A DNA stretch of 64,000 nt from assembly GCA_034440555.1 (NCBI GenBank), contig JAWXCG010000295.1:5873-69872 (forward strand), given 5' to 3'. Source of the stretch: 0-14-3-00-62-12 sp034440555 (GTDB taxonomy: Bacteria > Pseudomonadota > Gammaproteobacteria > Xanthomonadales > Ahniellaceae). The position numbers were made by a program, and so were the translations under genes. Under the pieces are notes generated by a model. It did not search any database. It had not been told where the DNA came from and worked only from the letters and a program-made list of their open reading frames with translations. This document shows, one piece after another, positions 27,756 through 37,757 of the stretch; position 1 is the first letter of the stretch; every line of letters starts with the position of its first letter.

Positions 27756-29000
27756 ATGGACACCCAACTGACTGGGCTGGCAACCGCATTTGGCGTTGGA
27801 TTGCTCATCGGCATCGAGCGCGAAAGCCGCAAGAGCGGTGACGATGGTCCGATGGTGGCCGGCATTCGCACCTTCAGCCTGATCAGCCTCAGCGGCGCGA
27901 TGGCCGCGATCATCGGCATGCCAGCCATCGTTGCGGGCGCAGTATTTGTAGGTCTCGCTGGCCTGATGAGCTATCGCAACAGCCAGGACAAGGCGCCTGG
28001 TTTGACCACCGAAGTGGCCATGTTTGCCACTTTTCTGATCGGCGTGCTGGCGATGTCGCAGGCGGGCCTCAGCGCCGCGCTCGGCGCGGGGATTGCGTTG
28101 GTGCTCTCGGCCAAGTCGCGGTTGCACGATTTCGTCCGGAAAACGCTATCGGCGCAGGAACTGCACGATGGGCTGTTGCTGCTGGGCGCGGTGTTGATCG
28201 TGCTACCTCTGCTTCCCGATCGCGCGCTCGATCCCTGGGGCGTGTTCAATCTGCAGAAATTGTGGCGCCTGGTGGTGTTGGTGATGGCGATCAATGCCCT
28301 CGGCTATGTGGCGCAGCGTGCGCTCGGCCCGCGACTGGGATTGCCGATCTCCGGCCTGGCCGGCGGCTTCATTTCGGCTACCGCAACCATTGGCGCAATG
28401 GCAACGCGCGCGCGCAACGATCCGGAGGAACGCAGCGGTGCGTTGGCTGGTGCTTTGCTGGCCAATCTTGCTACGGTGCTGCAGCTGGCGATCGTGCTGG
28501 CTCTGCTGGCGCCCGTCGTACTCGACGCTGCCAAACTGGCTCTGGTCCTAGCTGGACTGGCGGCGGCGATCATCGGCGGTTTCGCTGGCTGGCGCGCCTG
28601 GCACGCACTCAAGGATACCTCGCACCCCAACCTTGGCCGCGCATTCGATCTGCGTTCGGCGCTGATCTTCGCGGCGGTGGTGGCCGTCATCCTGTTGATC
28701 TCCGCAATGCTATCCAACGCCTTTGGCCAATATGGCGCCATCGCGGCGGCGGCGGTGGCTGGCTTCGCCGACGCACATGCACCGGCTGCTTCAGTGGCTC
28801 AGCTTAGCGTCGCCGGTCGCCTCGATCACGACGCGGCGATGCTGGCTATTGCATTGGCGCTGACCACCAATTCGATCAGCAAGATCATCATTGCCTTCGT
28901 CAACGGCACCCGCCCGTTTGCGCTCGCACTGAGCGCTGGCCTGATACTGATCGTCGCCAGTTTTGTACTCGGGCTGTGGATCTCGCACCGCCTGGCCTGA
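27756..29000 (+). CDS. MgtC/SapB family membrane protein with DUF4010 domain
   Basis: A 414-residue inner-membrane protein. The first 130 residues match the MgtC/SapB fold, with GFGVGLLIGIERESR-like opening (FGVGLLIGIERESRK), AGIRTFSLISLSGA and TTEVAMFATFLIGVLA. The DUF4010 half follows, with ISGLAGGFISATATIGAMATRAR and repeated helices, about 11 to 12 in all. The function is unknown; the family is often guessed to relate to ion homeostasis. The ATG at 27756 fits the conserved N-terminus. It is followed after 98 bp by an ECF sigma factor. Confidence 0.88.
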   Translation: MDTQLTGLATAFGVGLLIGIERESRKSGDDGPMVAGIRTFSLISLSGAMAAIIGMPAIVAGAVFVGLAGLMSYRNSQDKAPGLTTEVAMFATFLIGVLAMSQAGLSAALGAGIALVLSAKSRLHDFVRKTLSAQELHDGLLLLGAVLIVLPLLPDRALDPWGVFNLQKLWRLVVLVMAINALGYVAQRALGPRLGLPISGLAGGFISATATIGAMATRARNDPEERSGALAGALLANLATVLQLAIVLALLAPVVLDAAKLALVLAGLAAAIIGGFAGWRAWHALKDTSHPNLGRAFDLRSALIFAAVVAVILLISAMLSNAFGQYGAIAAAAVAGFADAHAPAASVAQLSVAGRLDHDAAMLAIALALTTNSISKIIIAFVNGTRPFALALSAGLILIVASFVLGLWISHRLA

Positions 29001-29098
29001 ACCACGGGTGGCTGCGGGTACAATGTCCACCGCTCAGTTCACGAAAACAGACCTCACGGCAGCGTACAATCAAGTCCTGACTCAGCGGAAATCCGACT

Positions 29099-29677
29099 TT
29101 GCCTGGCACTGACATTACGCGCCTGCTGCGCGAGGCGAGCAGCGGCGATCGCGGCAGCCTCGACGCCGTATTTACGCACCTGTATCCGGAGCTTCGCGCC
29201 ATCGCGCAGAACCGCCTGAGCATGGGCGAGCGCACACTGACACCCACTTCTCTGGTGCACGAAGCCTGGCTTCGGCTGGGACAGAATCAATCGCTGAGCC
29301 TGGACAACCGCCGCCATTTCCTCGCCTGTGCGGCGCGCGCGATGCGCGTCATTGTGGTTGATCACTGGCGCGCTGAAACTGCCGCCAAACGCGGTGGCAC
29401 TGACGAGCATCTCACCCTCGACACTGGCGTACCCGCGGCCGAGCAACTTTCGGCCGACATGCTGTCGCTGGATCAGGTACTGACCGAACTGCAGGTACTG
29501 AATTTTCATCAGCACCAAATCGTCGAGATGCATTATTTCGGCGGCGTGGAGTTTGTCGAGCTGGCGCGGTTGTTTGGCTGCTCCGAACGCACGGTGCGTC
29601 GTGACTGGCAGCGCGCCCGAGCGTTTCTGCATGCGCGTCTAGGCGAGGCTGCCAGCGTTGGGCCCCCAACAGCATGA
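29099..29677 (+). CDS. ECF-family RNA polymerase sigma factor (TTG start)
   Basis: A 192-residue ECF sigma factor of the same subgroup as the one at 1286-1822. Region 2 has LTPTSLVHEAWLRLG and FLACAARAMRVIVVDHWRAE; region 4 has QIVEMHYFGGVEFVELARLFG and SERTVRRDWQRARAFL. No ATG lies near the domain start; TTG at 29099 is the best candidate. Two TACAAT boxes (near 29020 and 29065) lie upstream as possible promoters. The stop overlaps the kinase start by 4 bases (ATGA), indicating a coupled sigma-kinase module. Confidence 0.9.
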   Translation: MPGTDITRLLREASSGDRGSLDAVFTHLYPELRAIAQNRLSMGERTLTPTSLVHEAWLRLGQNQSLSLDNRRHFLACAARAMRVIVVDHWRAETAAKRGGTDEHLTLDTGVPAAEQLSADMLSLDQVLTELQVLNFHQHQIVEMHYFGGVEFVELARLFGCSERTVRRDWQRARAFLHARLGEAASVGPPTA

Positions 29678-32493
29678 CGCGCGATTCACTTAGTGCTGAT
29701 GCGCTGGAGGTGTGGCGGCAGGCGGACGCCGCCTTCGATCGCCTGCTCGACACTCCTGCTGCGGAACGCATCGCGGCATTGGAATCGATGCATCTGGCGC
29801 CCCCAGTTCAGAAGCGTGTGTTTGCCCTGTTGCAAGCGGATACCGATTCCGTCGGTATGCTTGATGCACAAATGCCTGCGCCGAGTACACCCGCCAGCCC
29901 GCTACGCGGCCGGCGCTTCGGGCGTTGGACCTTGTGCGACGAACTCGGGCGCGGCGGCATGGCGGTGGTCTACCGCGGTGAGTGCACCACGCCCGACAGC
30001 ACCCGCCAGGCCGCGATCAAGCTGCTGACCATGGGGGCGCTCGGCGGCGGCGGAATGGATCGTTTCCGCCAGGAACAGTCGATCCTGGCTCGGCTCAACC
30101 ATCCGCACATCGCGCCGCTGTTCGATGCCGGAATCGCCGATGACGGCACTCCCTGGTTGGCCATGGCGCTGGTTGATGGGGTGCGCATTGACCGCTGGTG
30201 CCGCGAGCATGTGCTCTGCGTGCGTGATCGCATTCGACTGTTTCTTGATGTGTGCAAAGCGGTGGCGCACGCACACGCCAACCTGGTCATTCATCGCGAT
30301 CTGAAGCCGTCGAACGTGATGGTCGATCGCGAAGGGCATGTGCGCCTGCTCGACTTCGGCATCGCACGCCAATCCGACCTGGCCGCGGATGCGCCGACCC
30401 TGACCGAGTGGCGGGCGCTGTCGCCGCACTACGCCGCGCCCGAGCAGTTCTCCGGGGCGCCGGCTGCGATCGGCATGGACATCTACGGGCTTGGCGCGCT
30501 GCTCTATCACTTGCTGGTCGGTCGCCCGCCGCGTGCTGGCACCGATGCGCTGGACGAGCTGCCGACTGCGCCTTCGCGCATGCAGCCGCTCAATGATGCA
30601 ACGCCGATGGCATTGGACGCACGCACCACAGAGTCACTGCGCGGTGACCTCGACGCGATCGTACTCAAGTGCCTGCAGCCCCAGCCGGCGCAGCGCTATG
30701 CCACTGTCGGCGAACTGATTGACGACATCGAACGCTGGCAGACGCAGCGCGTGGTGCGCGCACGTTCGCCGAGTGCCCGCTACCGCTTCGGGCGTTTTTT
30801 GCTGCGTCATCGGCGCAGTGCCATTGCCGGCGTCGCACTGTTGCTGGCTATTCTGATCGGCGCCGCGGCGGCGATTTGGCAGGCCGGCATCGCGGCACGC
30901 CAGGCGCAGCGCGCGCAAGTTGAGAAGCAACGCGCCGAACAGTCGCTGCAATTCGTTGAAGGCTTGCTGCTCAATGAAGACCGCAGCTCGCCACGTGGCA
31001 CGTTGCCGGACACCGCGACGCTGCTCGAACGTGGCGCGCGCGATACTGCTGCTGCGTTCGCCGATGACCCGGAGGGCGAGGCGCGCATGCTCAGCCTGAT
31101 CGGTCGCGTGCTGACCCGTACCGAACGATTCGAGACCGGCCTGCCGATGCTGCGGCGTGCTTTCGAACTGCGCAATCAGCATCTGACCCCCAACGACAGC
31201 CGCGTCATCGAAGCTGCCTTGGTGCTCACTGAGGCCGAGATCGCCAGGAATCCGATGCCGACTGATGCGCAGCGGCGACGCCTTAGCGCGTCGCTGGATC
31301 GTCTCGATGCGCGGCGAAACTCGGCGGACGCCGGGCGAATGCTGGCGGCGCTGGCCAATCTCAGCGACCGCGCTGGCGACGTTGAACGCAGCCTCGCCGA
31401 TTACGACCGCGCCATCAGCATGCTGCGCTCCGATCACGAAACCAAACCAGAATTGCTCGCCGAGGCACTGTCCGGACGCGGTTCGTTGCTGGCCAAGCTC
31501 AAGCGCACCGAGCCTGGCCTTCGTGACTTGCAAGAGAGCCTGCAATTGACGCGCCGGGCGCATGGCGATCAGCACTGGGATACGGTTGATGCGTTACGCG
31601 TGCTTGGCATTGCCCAGGTGCACGCGAACCAAGCCCAGGCGCGCGCTACCCTGCAGCAGGCGCTGAGCTTGGCCGATGCAATCGCGCCAGAGCCCAATCT
31701 GATGTCGGCCGATATTGCTGGCTGGCTGGGTGCTCGCGAATCGTCCCATGGTGGTCGACCCGATCTGGCGGTGCCGATCTATCAGCGCGTCGTCGCGATC
31801 CGCACGAAATTGCTCGGCGCACAGCATCCGGAAACCTTGCGCGCGCGCGGCGATTTGGGCACCGTGGCGCGCGCCGCCGGCGATCACGCCCTGGCCGAAC
31901 GCGAGCTGGCCGAAGTGCGCAGAAGTTATGACGAGGCCGGGCAGCAACAATCGGTCAACTACGGCATCCTGCTGCGCACGTTGGCGACACTCTATCTCGA
32001 CCGCGGCGAACTGGACCGCGCCGAGCGCACCGTCGCCGAATCGCGAAAGTTGTTGTCGGTGTTGGTGCCAACGGTAGAGCCCTATGTGGTTGCGCCCATT
32101 GCAGGCCAGTTGCTGCTGCTGCGTGGCCACCCCGATGCCGCCTGCACTGAGTTCGAGCGAGGGCTTGGGGCCAGTGCTGGCCTCCCGACGACCGACCAGA
32201 ATCGTTTAGGCATTGAACAGATGGCTGCAGATTGTTGGCGACGCCTGGGTCGACTCGACGACGCAGGCAAGCTGTTGGACGATGTCGCAATGCGCGCGCA
32301 TATCGGTCTGGCGCCCGGACATCCGCGCATCGGGTCGATCGCGCTGGCGCGTGCCGAACTGGCATTGGCGCGCGGCGACGAACCCGGCGCGCTGGGCCTG
32401 CTCCGCGATGCCGAATCCATTCTGCTCGCGTGGCGCGGCACACCGAAATGGCAGCGCGACGAAATCACGCGTCTACGCACGCACCTTTTGTAG
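29674..32493 (+). CDS. membrane Ser/Thr protein kinase with TPR-like sensor domain
   Basis: A 939-residue kinase coupled to the ECF sigma factor. The N-terminal 75 residues resemble those of the kinase at 1-880. Kinase motifs are GRGGMAVV (92-99), K116, HRDLKPSN (from 207), DFG (227-229) and YAAPEQF (253-259). A membrane helix spans about 383-402. The C-terminal half consists of tetratricopeptide-like repeats (such as RALAELE/ARATLQQALSLAD patterns and HPETLRARGDLGTVARAAGDHALAERELAEV). It probably senses or scaffolds something and transmits to the sigma factor, by analogy with similar modules, but the signal is unknown. Confidence 0.92.
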   Translation: MTRDSLSADALEVWRQADAAFDRLLDTPAAERIAALESMHLAPPVQKRVFALLQADTDSVGMLDAQMPAPSTPASPLRGRRFGRWTLCDELGRGGMAVVYRGECTTPDSTRQAAIKLLTMGALGGGGMDRFRQEQSILARLNHPHIAPLFDAGIADDGTPWLAMALVDGVRIDRWCREHVLCVRDRIRLFLDVCKAVAHAHANLVIHRDLKPSNVMVDREGHVRLLDFGIARQSDLAADAPTLTEWRALSPHYAAPEQFSGAPAAIGMDIYGLGALLYHLLVGRPPRAGTDALDELPTAPSRMQPLNDATPMALDARTTESLRGDLDAIVLKCLQPQPAQRYATVGELIDDIERWQTQRVVRARSPSARYRFGRFLLRHRRSAIAGVALLLAILIGAAAAIWQAGIAARQAQRAQVEKQRAEQSLQFVEGLLLNEDRSSPRGTLPDTATLLERGARDTAAAFADDPEGEARMLSLIGRVLTRTERFETGLPMLRRAFELRNQHLTPNDSRVIEAALVLTEAEIARNPMPTDAQRRRLSASLDRLDARRNSADAGRMLAALANLSDRAGDVERSLADYDRAISMLRSDHETKPELLAEALSGRGSLLAKLKRTEPGLRDLQESLQLTRRAHGDQHWDTVDALRVLGIAQVHANQAQARATLQQALSLADAIAPEPNLMSADIAGWLGARESSHGGRPDLAVPIYQRVVAIRTKLLGAQHPETLRARGDLGTVARAAGDHALAERELAEVRRSYDEAGQQQSVNYGILLRTLATLYLDRGELDRAERTVAESRKLLSVLVPTVEPYVVAPIAGQLLLLRGHPDAACTEFERGLGASAGLPTTDQNRLGIEQMAADCWRRLGRLDDAGKLLDDVAMRAHIGLAPGHPRIGSIALARAELALARGDEPGALGLLRDAESILLAWRGTPKWQRDEITRLRTHLL

Positions 32494-32554
32494 TCGCGCC
32501 CCGACGGGAACATCTGCTGCCCCCTGCGCACGCGGTTGCACCTACAATCCACAC

Positions 32555-33544
32555 ATGACTCTTCTGCTGCCCGACGCGCAAGACATTGCCGAAGCTGTTG
32601 CCGCCCTGCGTCGCGGCGAGGTGATCGGCCTGCCCACGGAGACTGTTTATGGACTCGCCGGCGACGCCACGAATACCGATGCCATCCGCCGTATCTTCGC
32701 CATCAAGGGCCGCCCGGCCGATCATCCACTGATTGTGCACCTCGGCGCGGTCGCGCAGGTCGCGGACTGGGCAGCGGATGTTCCCGCCGCGGCGCTGACA
32801 TTGGCCGCGGCGTTTTGGCCGGGTCCCATGACCTTGATCCTGAAAAAGGCAGCGCAGGTCAGCGACCTGGTCACCGGCGGCCAGGACAGCGTCGGACTGC
32901 GCATACCCAATCACCCGGTAGCGCTCGGCGTACTTAACGCATTCGGCGGCGGACTGGCAGCGCCATCCGCCAATCGCTTTGGTCATGTCAGCCCCACCAC
33001 GGCGCAGCACGTGCGCGACGAATTCGGCAGCGCCGTGGCTCTGGTACTCGACGGCGGCCCGTGCAGCATCGGGATCGAATCCACCATCATCGATCTCACC
33101 GGAATCACAGCGCGCATTCTGCGTCCGGGCCAGATCAGTCGCGATGCCATCGCCGCGGTGATCGGAAACATCGAAGAGGGCCAGCACAGTGACGGCCCGC
33201 GCGTGTCCGGTGCCCTCGCCTCGCACTACGCCCCACGCACACCCACGGAAAACATCCCGCGTTCCCGTCTTGCCGCACGCTGGCGGCAATGCCACGAGCA
33301 AGGAGAAACCGTGCTCGTCCTCAGCATCGGTCATCTGCCCGCGTCCACCGAGGGATTGGCGCTGTCCGAAAACCCCGAAGACTACGCCCGGCACCTCTAC
33401 GCCGCGCTGCGCACATTGGACGCCGAGGGCGCCGATCGCATACTCGTCGAACGCACTCCTGATTCCGATGCGTGGCGTGCGATCGGCGATCGCCTGCAGC
33501 GGGCTGCGAATGGGGTGGATACGTTACATGAGTCTGCAGGCTGA
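32555..33544 (+). CDS. threonylcarbamoyl-AMP synthase, Sua5 type
   Basis: A 329-residue enzyme making threonylcarbamoyl-AMP from threonine, bicarbonate and ATP for the t6A37 modification of tRNAs that read ANN codons. The YrdC/TsaC core (1-200) shows VIGLPTETVYGLAGDA, IKGRPADHPLIVHL, WPGPMTLIL, VGLRIPNHP and APSANRFGHVSPTTA. An extra C-terminal Sua5 domain (about 225-325) makes this the long version rather than short TsaC. The ATG at 32555 is used; the frame extends upstream but overlaps the kinase gene. Confidence 0.93.
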   Translation: MTLLLPDAQDIAEAVAALRRGEVIGLPTETVYGLAGDATNTDAIRRIFAIKGRPADHPLIVHLGAVAQVADWAADVPAAALTLAAAFWPGPMTLILKKAAQVSDLVTGGQDSVGLRIPNHPVALGVLNAFGGGLAAPSANRFGHVSPTTAQHVRDEFGSAVALVLDGGPCSIGIESTIIDLTGITARILRPGQISRDAIAAVIGNIEEGQHSDGPRVSGALASHYAPRTPTENIPRSRLAARWRQCHEQGETVLVLSIGHLPASTEGLALSENPEDYARHLYAALRTLDAEGADRILVERTPDSDAWRAIGDRLQRAANGVDTLHESAG

Positions 33545-34449
33545 TCGTTTTCCAGACTGGCGCGTACCCGTGGGTTACTGCCACTGATGCTTCGGTGCCG
33601 CATGAAACGTAGATACCATAACAGGACCAATAATTCGTATTGGGTCAGTGGGCGGCGCCTGGCAAGCGTACTTTCCGTGCACCCATAGCGACCGCCGTCG
33701 CCGCACATCGCACCTTGGGCATGCCCACTCTATGCCCTGATTTCGCCATGTCTGGCTGACACCTCGCGACTTGTCGGAAACTACTGAGGGTTGTGCGAGT
33801 CAACCGACAACATTCCGAGGAATCGCTTGCGATAGGACTGGCGGATTGTAAACAATGGTATTACACTGGCATTGCAGTGGTGCTTACCTATGACCGTCGA
33901 CGCTAGATCATCGAGTACTGCTGCGGAATAGGCAGTTCTGGGATTTTCCCTGTGAAAGCGCCAAAAAATGCGCTGTGGAATCTGCCGGGGAACACGTTGG
34001 CAAGATGCGGGCGCTGCATTGACCGACACCCGCGAGGGTGCGAGTCAACTCTGCGTTCGCAGCAAGGCAAGCGGAGCCGCGTTCATGAAATGCGCATGGT
34101 GCGGCAAACGTCGTTGTGCGTCGGACGATCGGCGAACGGAAACCTCGTGGTCTCGGATGCAATACGTCAAAGCCGTGAGTGCAATCGAAGTGTGCTGGTG
34201 AAGGTCGCGCCGCGTCGCGGAAATCGCCGTCTGTCACGCGCGCAAACGATGCCTTGGAGATAGTGCGGACTTGGAGCAAGTGCGAGCCGCCGAAGACTTC
34301 GGCAAAAGCAAACAGGGGAAAGTGTGGGTTTGTAGAAGGGCCTGTTTTGATCGCTTGTCTTGCTGCCGCCGCAGTGGGTTCGACTCCAGTGATTGAGCGA
34401 ACTCAACGCTGACGGTCTCGCCATTCGTATTTTCTTTTGGAGTCCTCGC
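33545..34449. other. long intergenic region without a supported gene
   Basis: About 900 bp between the Sua5 gene and the chitinase. Open frames exist on both strands (for example 33781-34029 and 33908-34279 on the minus strand and 33968-34201 on the plus strand), but none has a good ribosome-binding site, recognisable domain or third-position GC bias distinct from noise. Local base composition is less GC-rich than that of neighbouring genes. It could hold a decayed gene or regulatory DNA for the chitinase. Confidence 0.5.
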
Positions 34450-36513
34450 ATGCACTCAGATTGTTTCCTCGCCCCAATCCGGGCGGTCTTCGCATTTTTG
34501 TTTCTCATCAGTATCGGGCTCTCGGCGACGCCAGCCCAAGCCGCCAGCTGCGCCGGCGTCAGCGCCTGGAATCCCAGCACCATCTATAACCCGGGCAACC
34601 GGATGACCTATCAAGGGCGACTCTACCAAGCATTGGTGCCGATCTGGAACGCGCCGCCCAACTACTGCCCAAGCTGCGGCTGGTATAGCGATCTGGGTGT
34701 TTGCGATGGCGGCTCAAACGTACCGCCAACGGTCAGTGTCACTGCGCCCAGCAATGGCCAATCCTTTACCGCAGGCAGCAACATTACCGTCAGTGCGAAC
34801 GCGCAGGACAGCGACGGCACCGTCGCCAGCGTTCAGTTCTTCCGCGGCACCACGTCGCTTGGCGTCGACTCCAGCGCTCCCTACAGCGTGGTGTGGAACG
34901 GCGCGACGGCAGGCAGCTATGCGCTGACCGCCAGGGCAACCGACAACGGCAGTGCCTCGACTACATCAGCCACAGTCAACATCACCGTCAACGGCGGCGG
35001 CACCGACACCACGCCACCGGGCGTGCCCTCGGGACTCAACTCGCCATCGCTGACCAGCTCCAGCATTTCACTGAGCTGGAATGCATCCAGCGACAACGCG
35101 GGCGGCAGCGGCGTTGCCGGCTACGATGTGTACCGCGACGGCGCACTCGTGGGTTCGCCAGCGGGCACCAGCTTCACCAATAGCGGTCTCACCGCCGCGA
35201 CCAACTACGCCTATCGGGTTCGTGCTCGCGACAACGCTGGCAACGCCTCCGCACAGAGCGGCGCGATCACCGCGCGAACACGCGACATCGATCCGCCAAC
35301 GGGTAAACGCGTGATTGGCTACTTCGCCCAGTGGGGCATCTACGCACGCAACTATCGTGTGCGCAACATTGAGACCAGCGGCTCGGCGGCTAAACTCACA
35401 CATATCAACTACGCATTTGGCAACGTGCGTAACAACCGTTGCGAGGTTGGGGTGACGCAACCCGCCGATCCCAACACCGGCGCCGGTGGCGATGCATTCG
35501 CTGACTACAGCAAAGCCTTCAACGCGGGCGAATCCGTGGACGGCGTAGCAGATACCTGGAATCAACCGCTGCGCGGTAGCTGGAACCAACTGCGTAAACT
35601 CAAGGCGCAACACCCGGGCATCAAGGTGTTGATCTCGCTCGGCGGCTGGACCTGGTCGCGCGGCTTCTCCAGCGCGGCGCGCCCGGAGAATCGGGTAGCC
35701 TTCGTCGCGTCCTGCATTGATGCCTATATTCGCGGCAACCTTCCCGTTACCGACGGCGCTGGTGGTGCGGGTGCGGCCTCGGGCGTGTTCGATGGCATCG
35801 ATATCGACTGGGAGTATCCCGTGGCCTGCGGCATCGCCTGCGGTCAGCCGGAAGACAACGCCAACTTCACCGCGCTGATGGCCGAGTTCCGAAGCCAGCT
35901 CAATGCGGTGCGGCCCGGCCTATTGTTGACCGTCGCCGTCGGCGCAGGCATCGACAAGATTCGTGTCACCAACCCGGGCGCATATCACCCCTACCTCGAC
36001 TACATCAATGTGATGACCTACGACTTCCACGGTGGCTGGGAACCGCGCACGCACTTCCATTCCGCACTGTTCGGATCAACCGACGATCCGTCGACCGGCG
36101 ATCAGCGTTTTTACAACAGCGACAATGCGATCCAGGCTTTTCTGGATCGCGGTGTGCCTGCGGCGAAGCTCAACCTGGGCATCGGCTTCTATGGTCGTGG
36201 CTGGACTGGCGTGCCCAACCTCAACAACGGGCTCTATCAAAGTGGCAGTGCAGCCCAGGGCACCTATGAAGCCGGGATCGAGGACTACAAAGTGCTGAAA
36301 AATCTCGGTTGGCCCAGCTACACCCATGCCCAATCGATGGCACGCTGGATCTACAACGGCACTACCTTCTGGAGCTACGACACGCCAGAGGCAGTCGCCG
36401 ACAAGATGCAGTATGTGCGCACGCGCAACCTCGGCGGTGCATTCTTCTGGGAGTTCAGCGGCGATGATGCCAATGGAACACTGGCCAAAGCCGTAGGCAA
36501 CGGATTGCGCTAG
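34450..36513 (+). CDS. secreted GH18 chitinase with chitin-binding, Ig-like and FN3 domains
   Basis: A 687-residue secreted chitinase. A signal peptide (1 to about 31, ending TPAQA) is followed by a CBM5/12 chitin-binding domain (about 35-80, with AWNPSTIYNPGNRMTYQGR), a bacterial Ig-like domain (about 85-180, PPTVSVTAPSNGQSF), a fibronectin type III domain (about 187-285) and the GH18 barrel (about 290-685). The catalytic motif DGIDIDWE is at 448-455 with the acid/base Glu at 455; ISLGGWTWSRGFS and NVMTYDFHGGW are further family marks. It would hydrolyse chitin outside the cell. GGAG lies 8 bases before the ATG. The gene stands alone and ends in a strong hairpin. Confidence 0.95.
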   Translation: MHSDCFLAPIRAVFAFLFLISIGLSATPAQAASCAGVSAWNPSTIYNPGNRMTYQGRLYQALVPIWNAPPNYCPSCGWYSDLGVCDGGSNVPPTVSVTAPSNGQSFTAGSNITVSANAQDSDGTVASVQFFRGTTSLGVDSSAPYSVVWNGATAGSYALTARATDNGSASTTSATVNITVNGGGTDTTPPGVPSGLNSPSLTSSSISLSWNASSDNAGGSGVAGYDVYRDGALVGSPAGTSFTNSGLTAATNYAYRVRARDNAGNASAQSGAITARTRDIDPPTGKRVIGYFAQWGIYARNYRVRNIETSGSAAKLTHINYAFGNVRNNRCEVGVTQPADPNTGAGGDAFADYSKAFNAGESVDGVADTWNQPLRGSWNQLRKLKAQHPGIKVLISLGGWTWSRGFSSAARPENRVAFVASCIDAYIRGNLPVTDGAGGAGAASGVFDGIDIDWEYPVACGIACGQPEDNANFTALMAEFRSQLNAVRPGLLLTVAVGAGIDKIRVTNPGAYHPYLDYINVMTYDFHGGWEPRTHFHSALFGSTDDPSTGDQRFYNSDNAIQAFLDRGVPAAKLNLGIGFYGRGWTGVPNLNNGLYQSGSAAQGTYEAGIEDYKVLKNLGWPSYTHAQSMARWIYNGTTFWSYDTPEAVADKMQYVRTRNLGGAFFWEFSGDDANGTLAKAVGNGLR

Positions 36514-36521
36514 TCGCATCA

Positions 36522-36550
36522 GGTCGGATCGCCAACGAGGCGATCCGACC
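36522..36550 (+). terminator. hairpin terminator after the chitinase gene
   Basis: A perfect 12-bp stem, GGTCGGATCGCC and GGCGATCCGACC, around a 5-base loop, starting 8 bases after the stop codon. No T-run follows, so it may act as an mRNA 3' stabiliser or a weak terminator. Confidence 0.55.
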
Positions 36551-36724
36551 GCGGACTGAGCGCCGGCCGCTGTGGCGCGGTCGACGTGCTTTTGCAGCAA
36601 GGCAAAAGGCCGACCCTGGCGCGCCGAATCCGCCGCCCCTTGCACGCGTCGCTACGAGCAAGCAAAATTGTCGCGCAATTGCTGCAGAGTCGTTCGCCCG
36701 CAACGCCGAGTTGATGCAGGAGCG

Positions 36725-37090
36725 ATGGTCGAGACACACCGACTCACCCACATCAGTCTCGCCGTGCGCGATCCGCAGCTGTCGGTCGAGTTCTATATGC
36801 AGGTGTTCGGAGTTCGCGAGTACTACCGCGATGAGAATCAAATCCAGGTTTGAGGTCCGTGCCCGTTCGATGTGCTGGCGTTAGAGCGCAACGCTGCGAT
36901 CGCGCGGACTACTGGTGGCATCGCGCACTTCGGGTTCCGACTGAAAAAACCGGAAGATGTGGCGCTGGCCATTGCACAGGTCGAACATGCGGGTGGCGAA
37001 CTGCTGCGCAGCGGCGAATTCGCTCCAGGTTATCCGTTTTCCTATGTTGCGGAACTGGATGGGTACGAAATCGACTTGTGGTTTGAGTGA
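36725..37090 (+). pseudogene. VOC (glyoxalase-like) protein gene with in-frame TGA
   Basis: One continuous frame interrupted by a single TGA at 36851-36853. The first part reads HLTHISLAVRDP-type vicinal oxygen chelate sequence (RLTHISLAVRDPQLSVEFYM) with the first metal-binding His. After the stop, in the same frame, GPCPFDVLALERNAAIAR, GIAHFGFRLKKPEDV and SYVAELDGYEIDLWFE complete the domain, with the expected second His and final Glu. A CGA to TGA change would explain it. Full length would be about 121 residues. Without the stop it would be an ordinary single-domain VOC protein of unknown substrate. Confidence 0.75.
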
Positions 37091-37199
37091 CTTGCAACTG
37101 GCGGCGCGGATTGCTGCTGGCAGTTGAGTGCATATCGACTTGGGGTTGAGACCAACGTTCCCCGCGCATTCGGCAACACACGACTTTTGCCTCGACCAC

Positions 37200-37526
37200 T
37201 TCCCATGCGGGTGCCAGCTGTGCCGATCGAATCGATCAGACATACCAGTACCTGGTAGGAAATCGGGCCATACTCCCAGCCGCAATCTGGGCCATGCTGG
37301 TCGGGGGCTTAGGGGAAGAAACCGTGTTTCGCGGATACTTGTTCGAGCGTCTCGGCAAACTGCTCGGGCATGGCGTCGTAGCCAAAATCGTGGCGGTGCT
37401 GCTCACCTCGGTATGGTTTGGACTATCCCACCATGCGATCCAGGGGTTGAGCGGCGCGAACAGGCAACGCTGTTCGAGCTCGTATTCGGAACGATCTTTG
37501 CGCTCACCGGGCGGATCCAATGCTGA
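37200..37526 (+). pseudogene. remnant of a CPBP (CAAX-type) intramembrane protease gene
   Basis: A frame ending the conserved core LVGGLGEETVFRGYLFERLG (37294 on), which is the EExxxR motif of CPBP glutamic intramembrane proteases, followed by VWFGLSHHAIQG (the second motif with His). A frameshift near 37455 moves the coherent sequence to another frame, where ATLFELVFGTIFALTGR continues the next helix and then stops. Upstream coding sequence is short and lacks a clear start. The gene is broken, and the remaining sequence to 37757 shows nothing else. Related proteins process membrane or bacteriocin peptides. Confidence 0.65.
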
Positions 37527-37757
37527 TGTGTGCACAAGCCGCTTTCGATCTTACGGCGCTCGCGATCATCTGCTGGGATCTGGAGACGCCGATTGCCCAT
37601 CTCGATTTCAAATAGGTCAACCAAACTTTTCCGGCTTCTTGCCAGCCAGCTGAAACTCTATCCAGCGCAACAACCAAGGCCTCGTGCCGGACGTCTGCAA
37701 GAAAACCGCAGCGGCACGAACGCCCATCGGCGATGGACGTCCGCGCCCTGCTTCAGA

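Noticed and set aside
33908..34279. Minus-strand frame in the gap before the chitinase gene
   Set aside because: No ribosome-binding site, no recognisable domain, and other frames on both strands are equally long.
36851..36853. TGA in the VOC gene as a selenocysteine codon
   Set aside because: VOC proteins have no selenocysteine at this place and no SECIS-like hairpin follows; a nonsense mutation from CGA is simpler.
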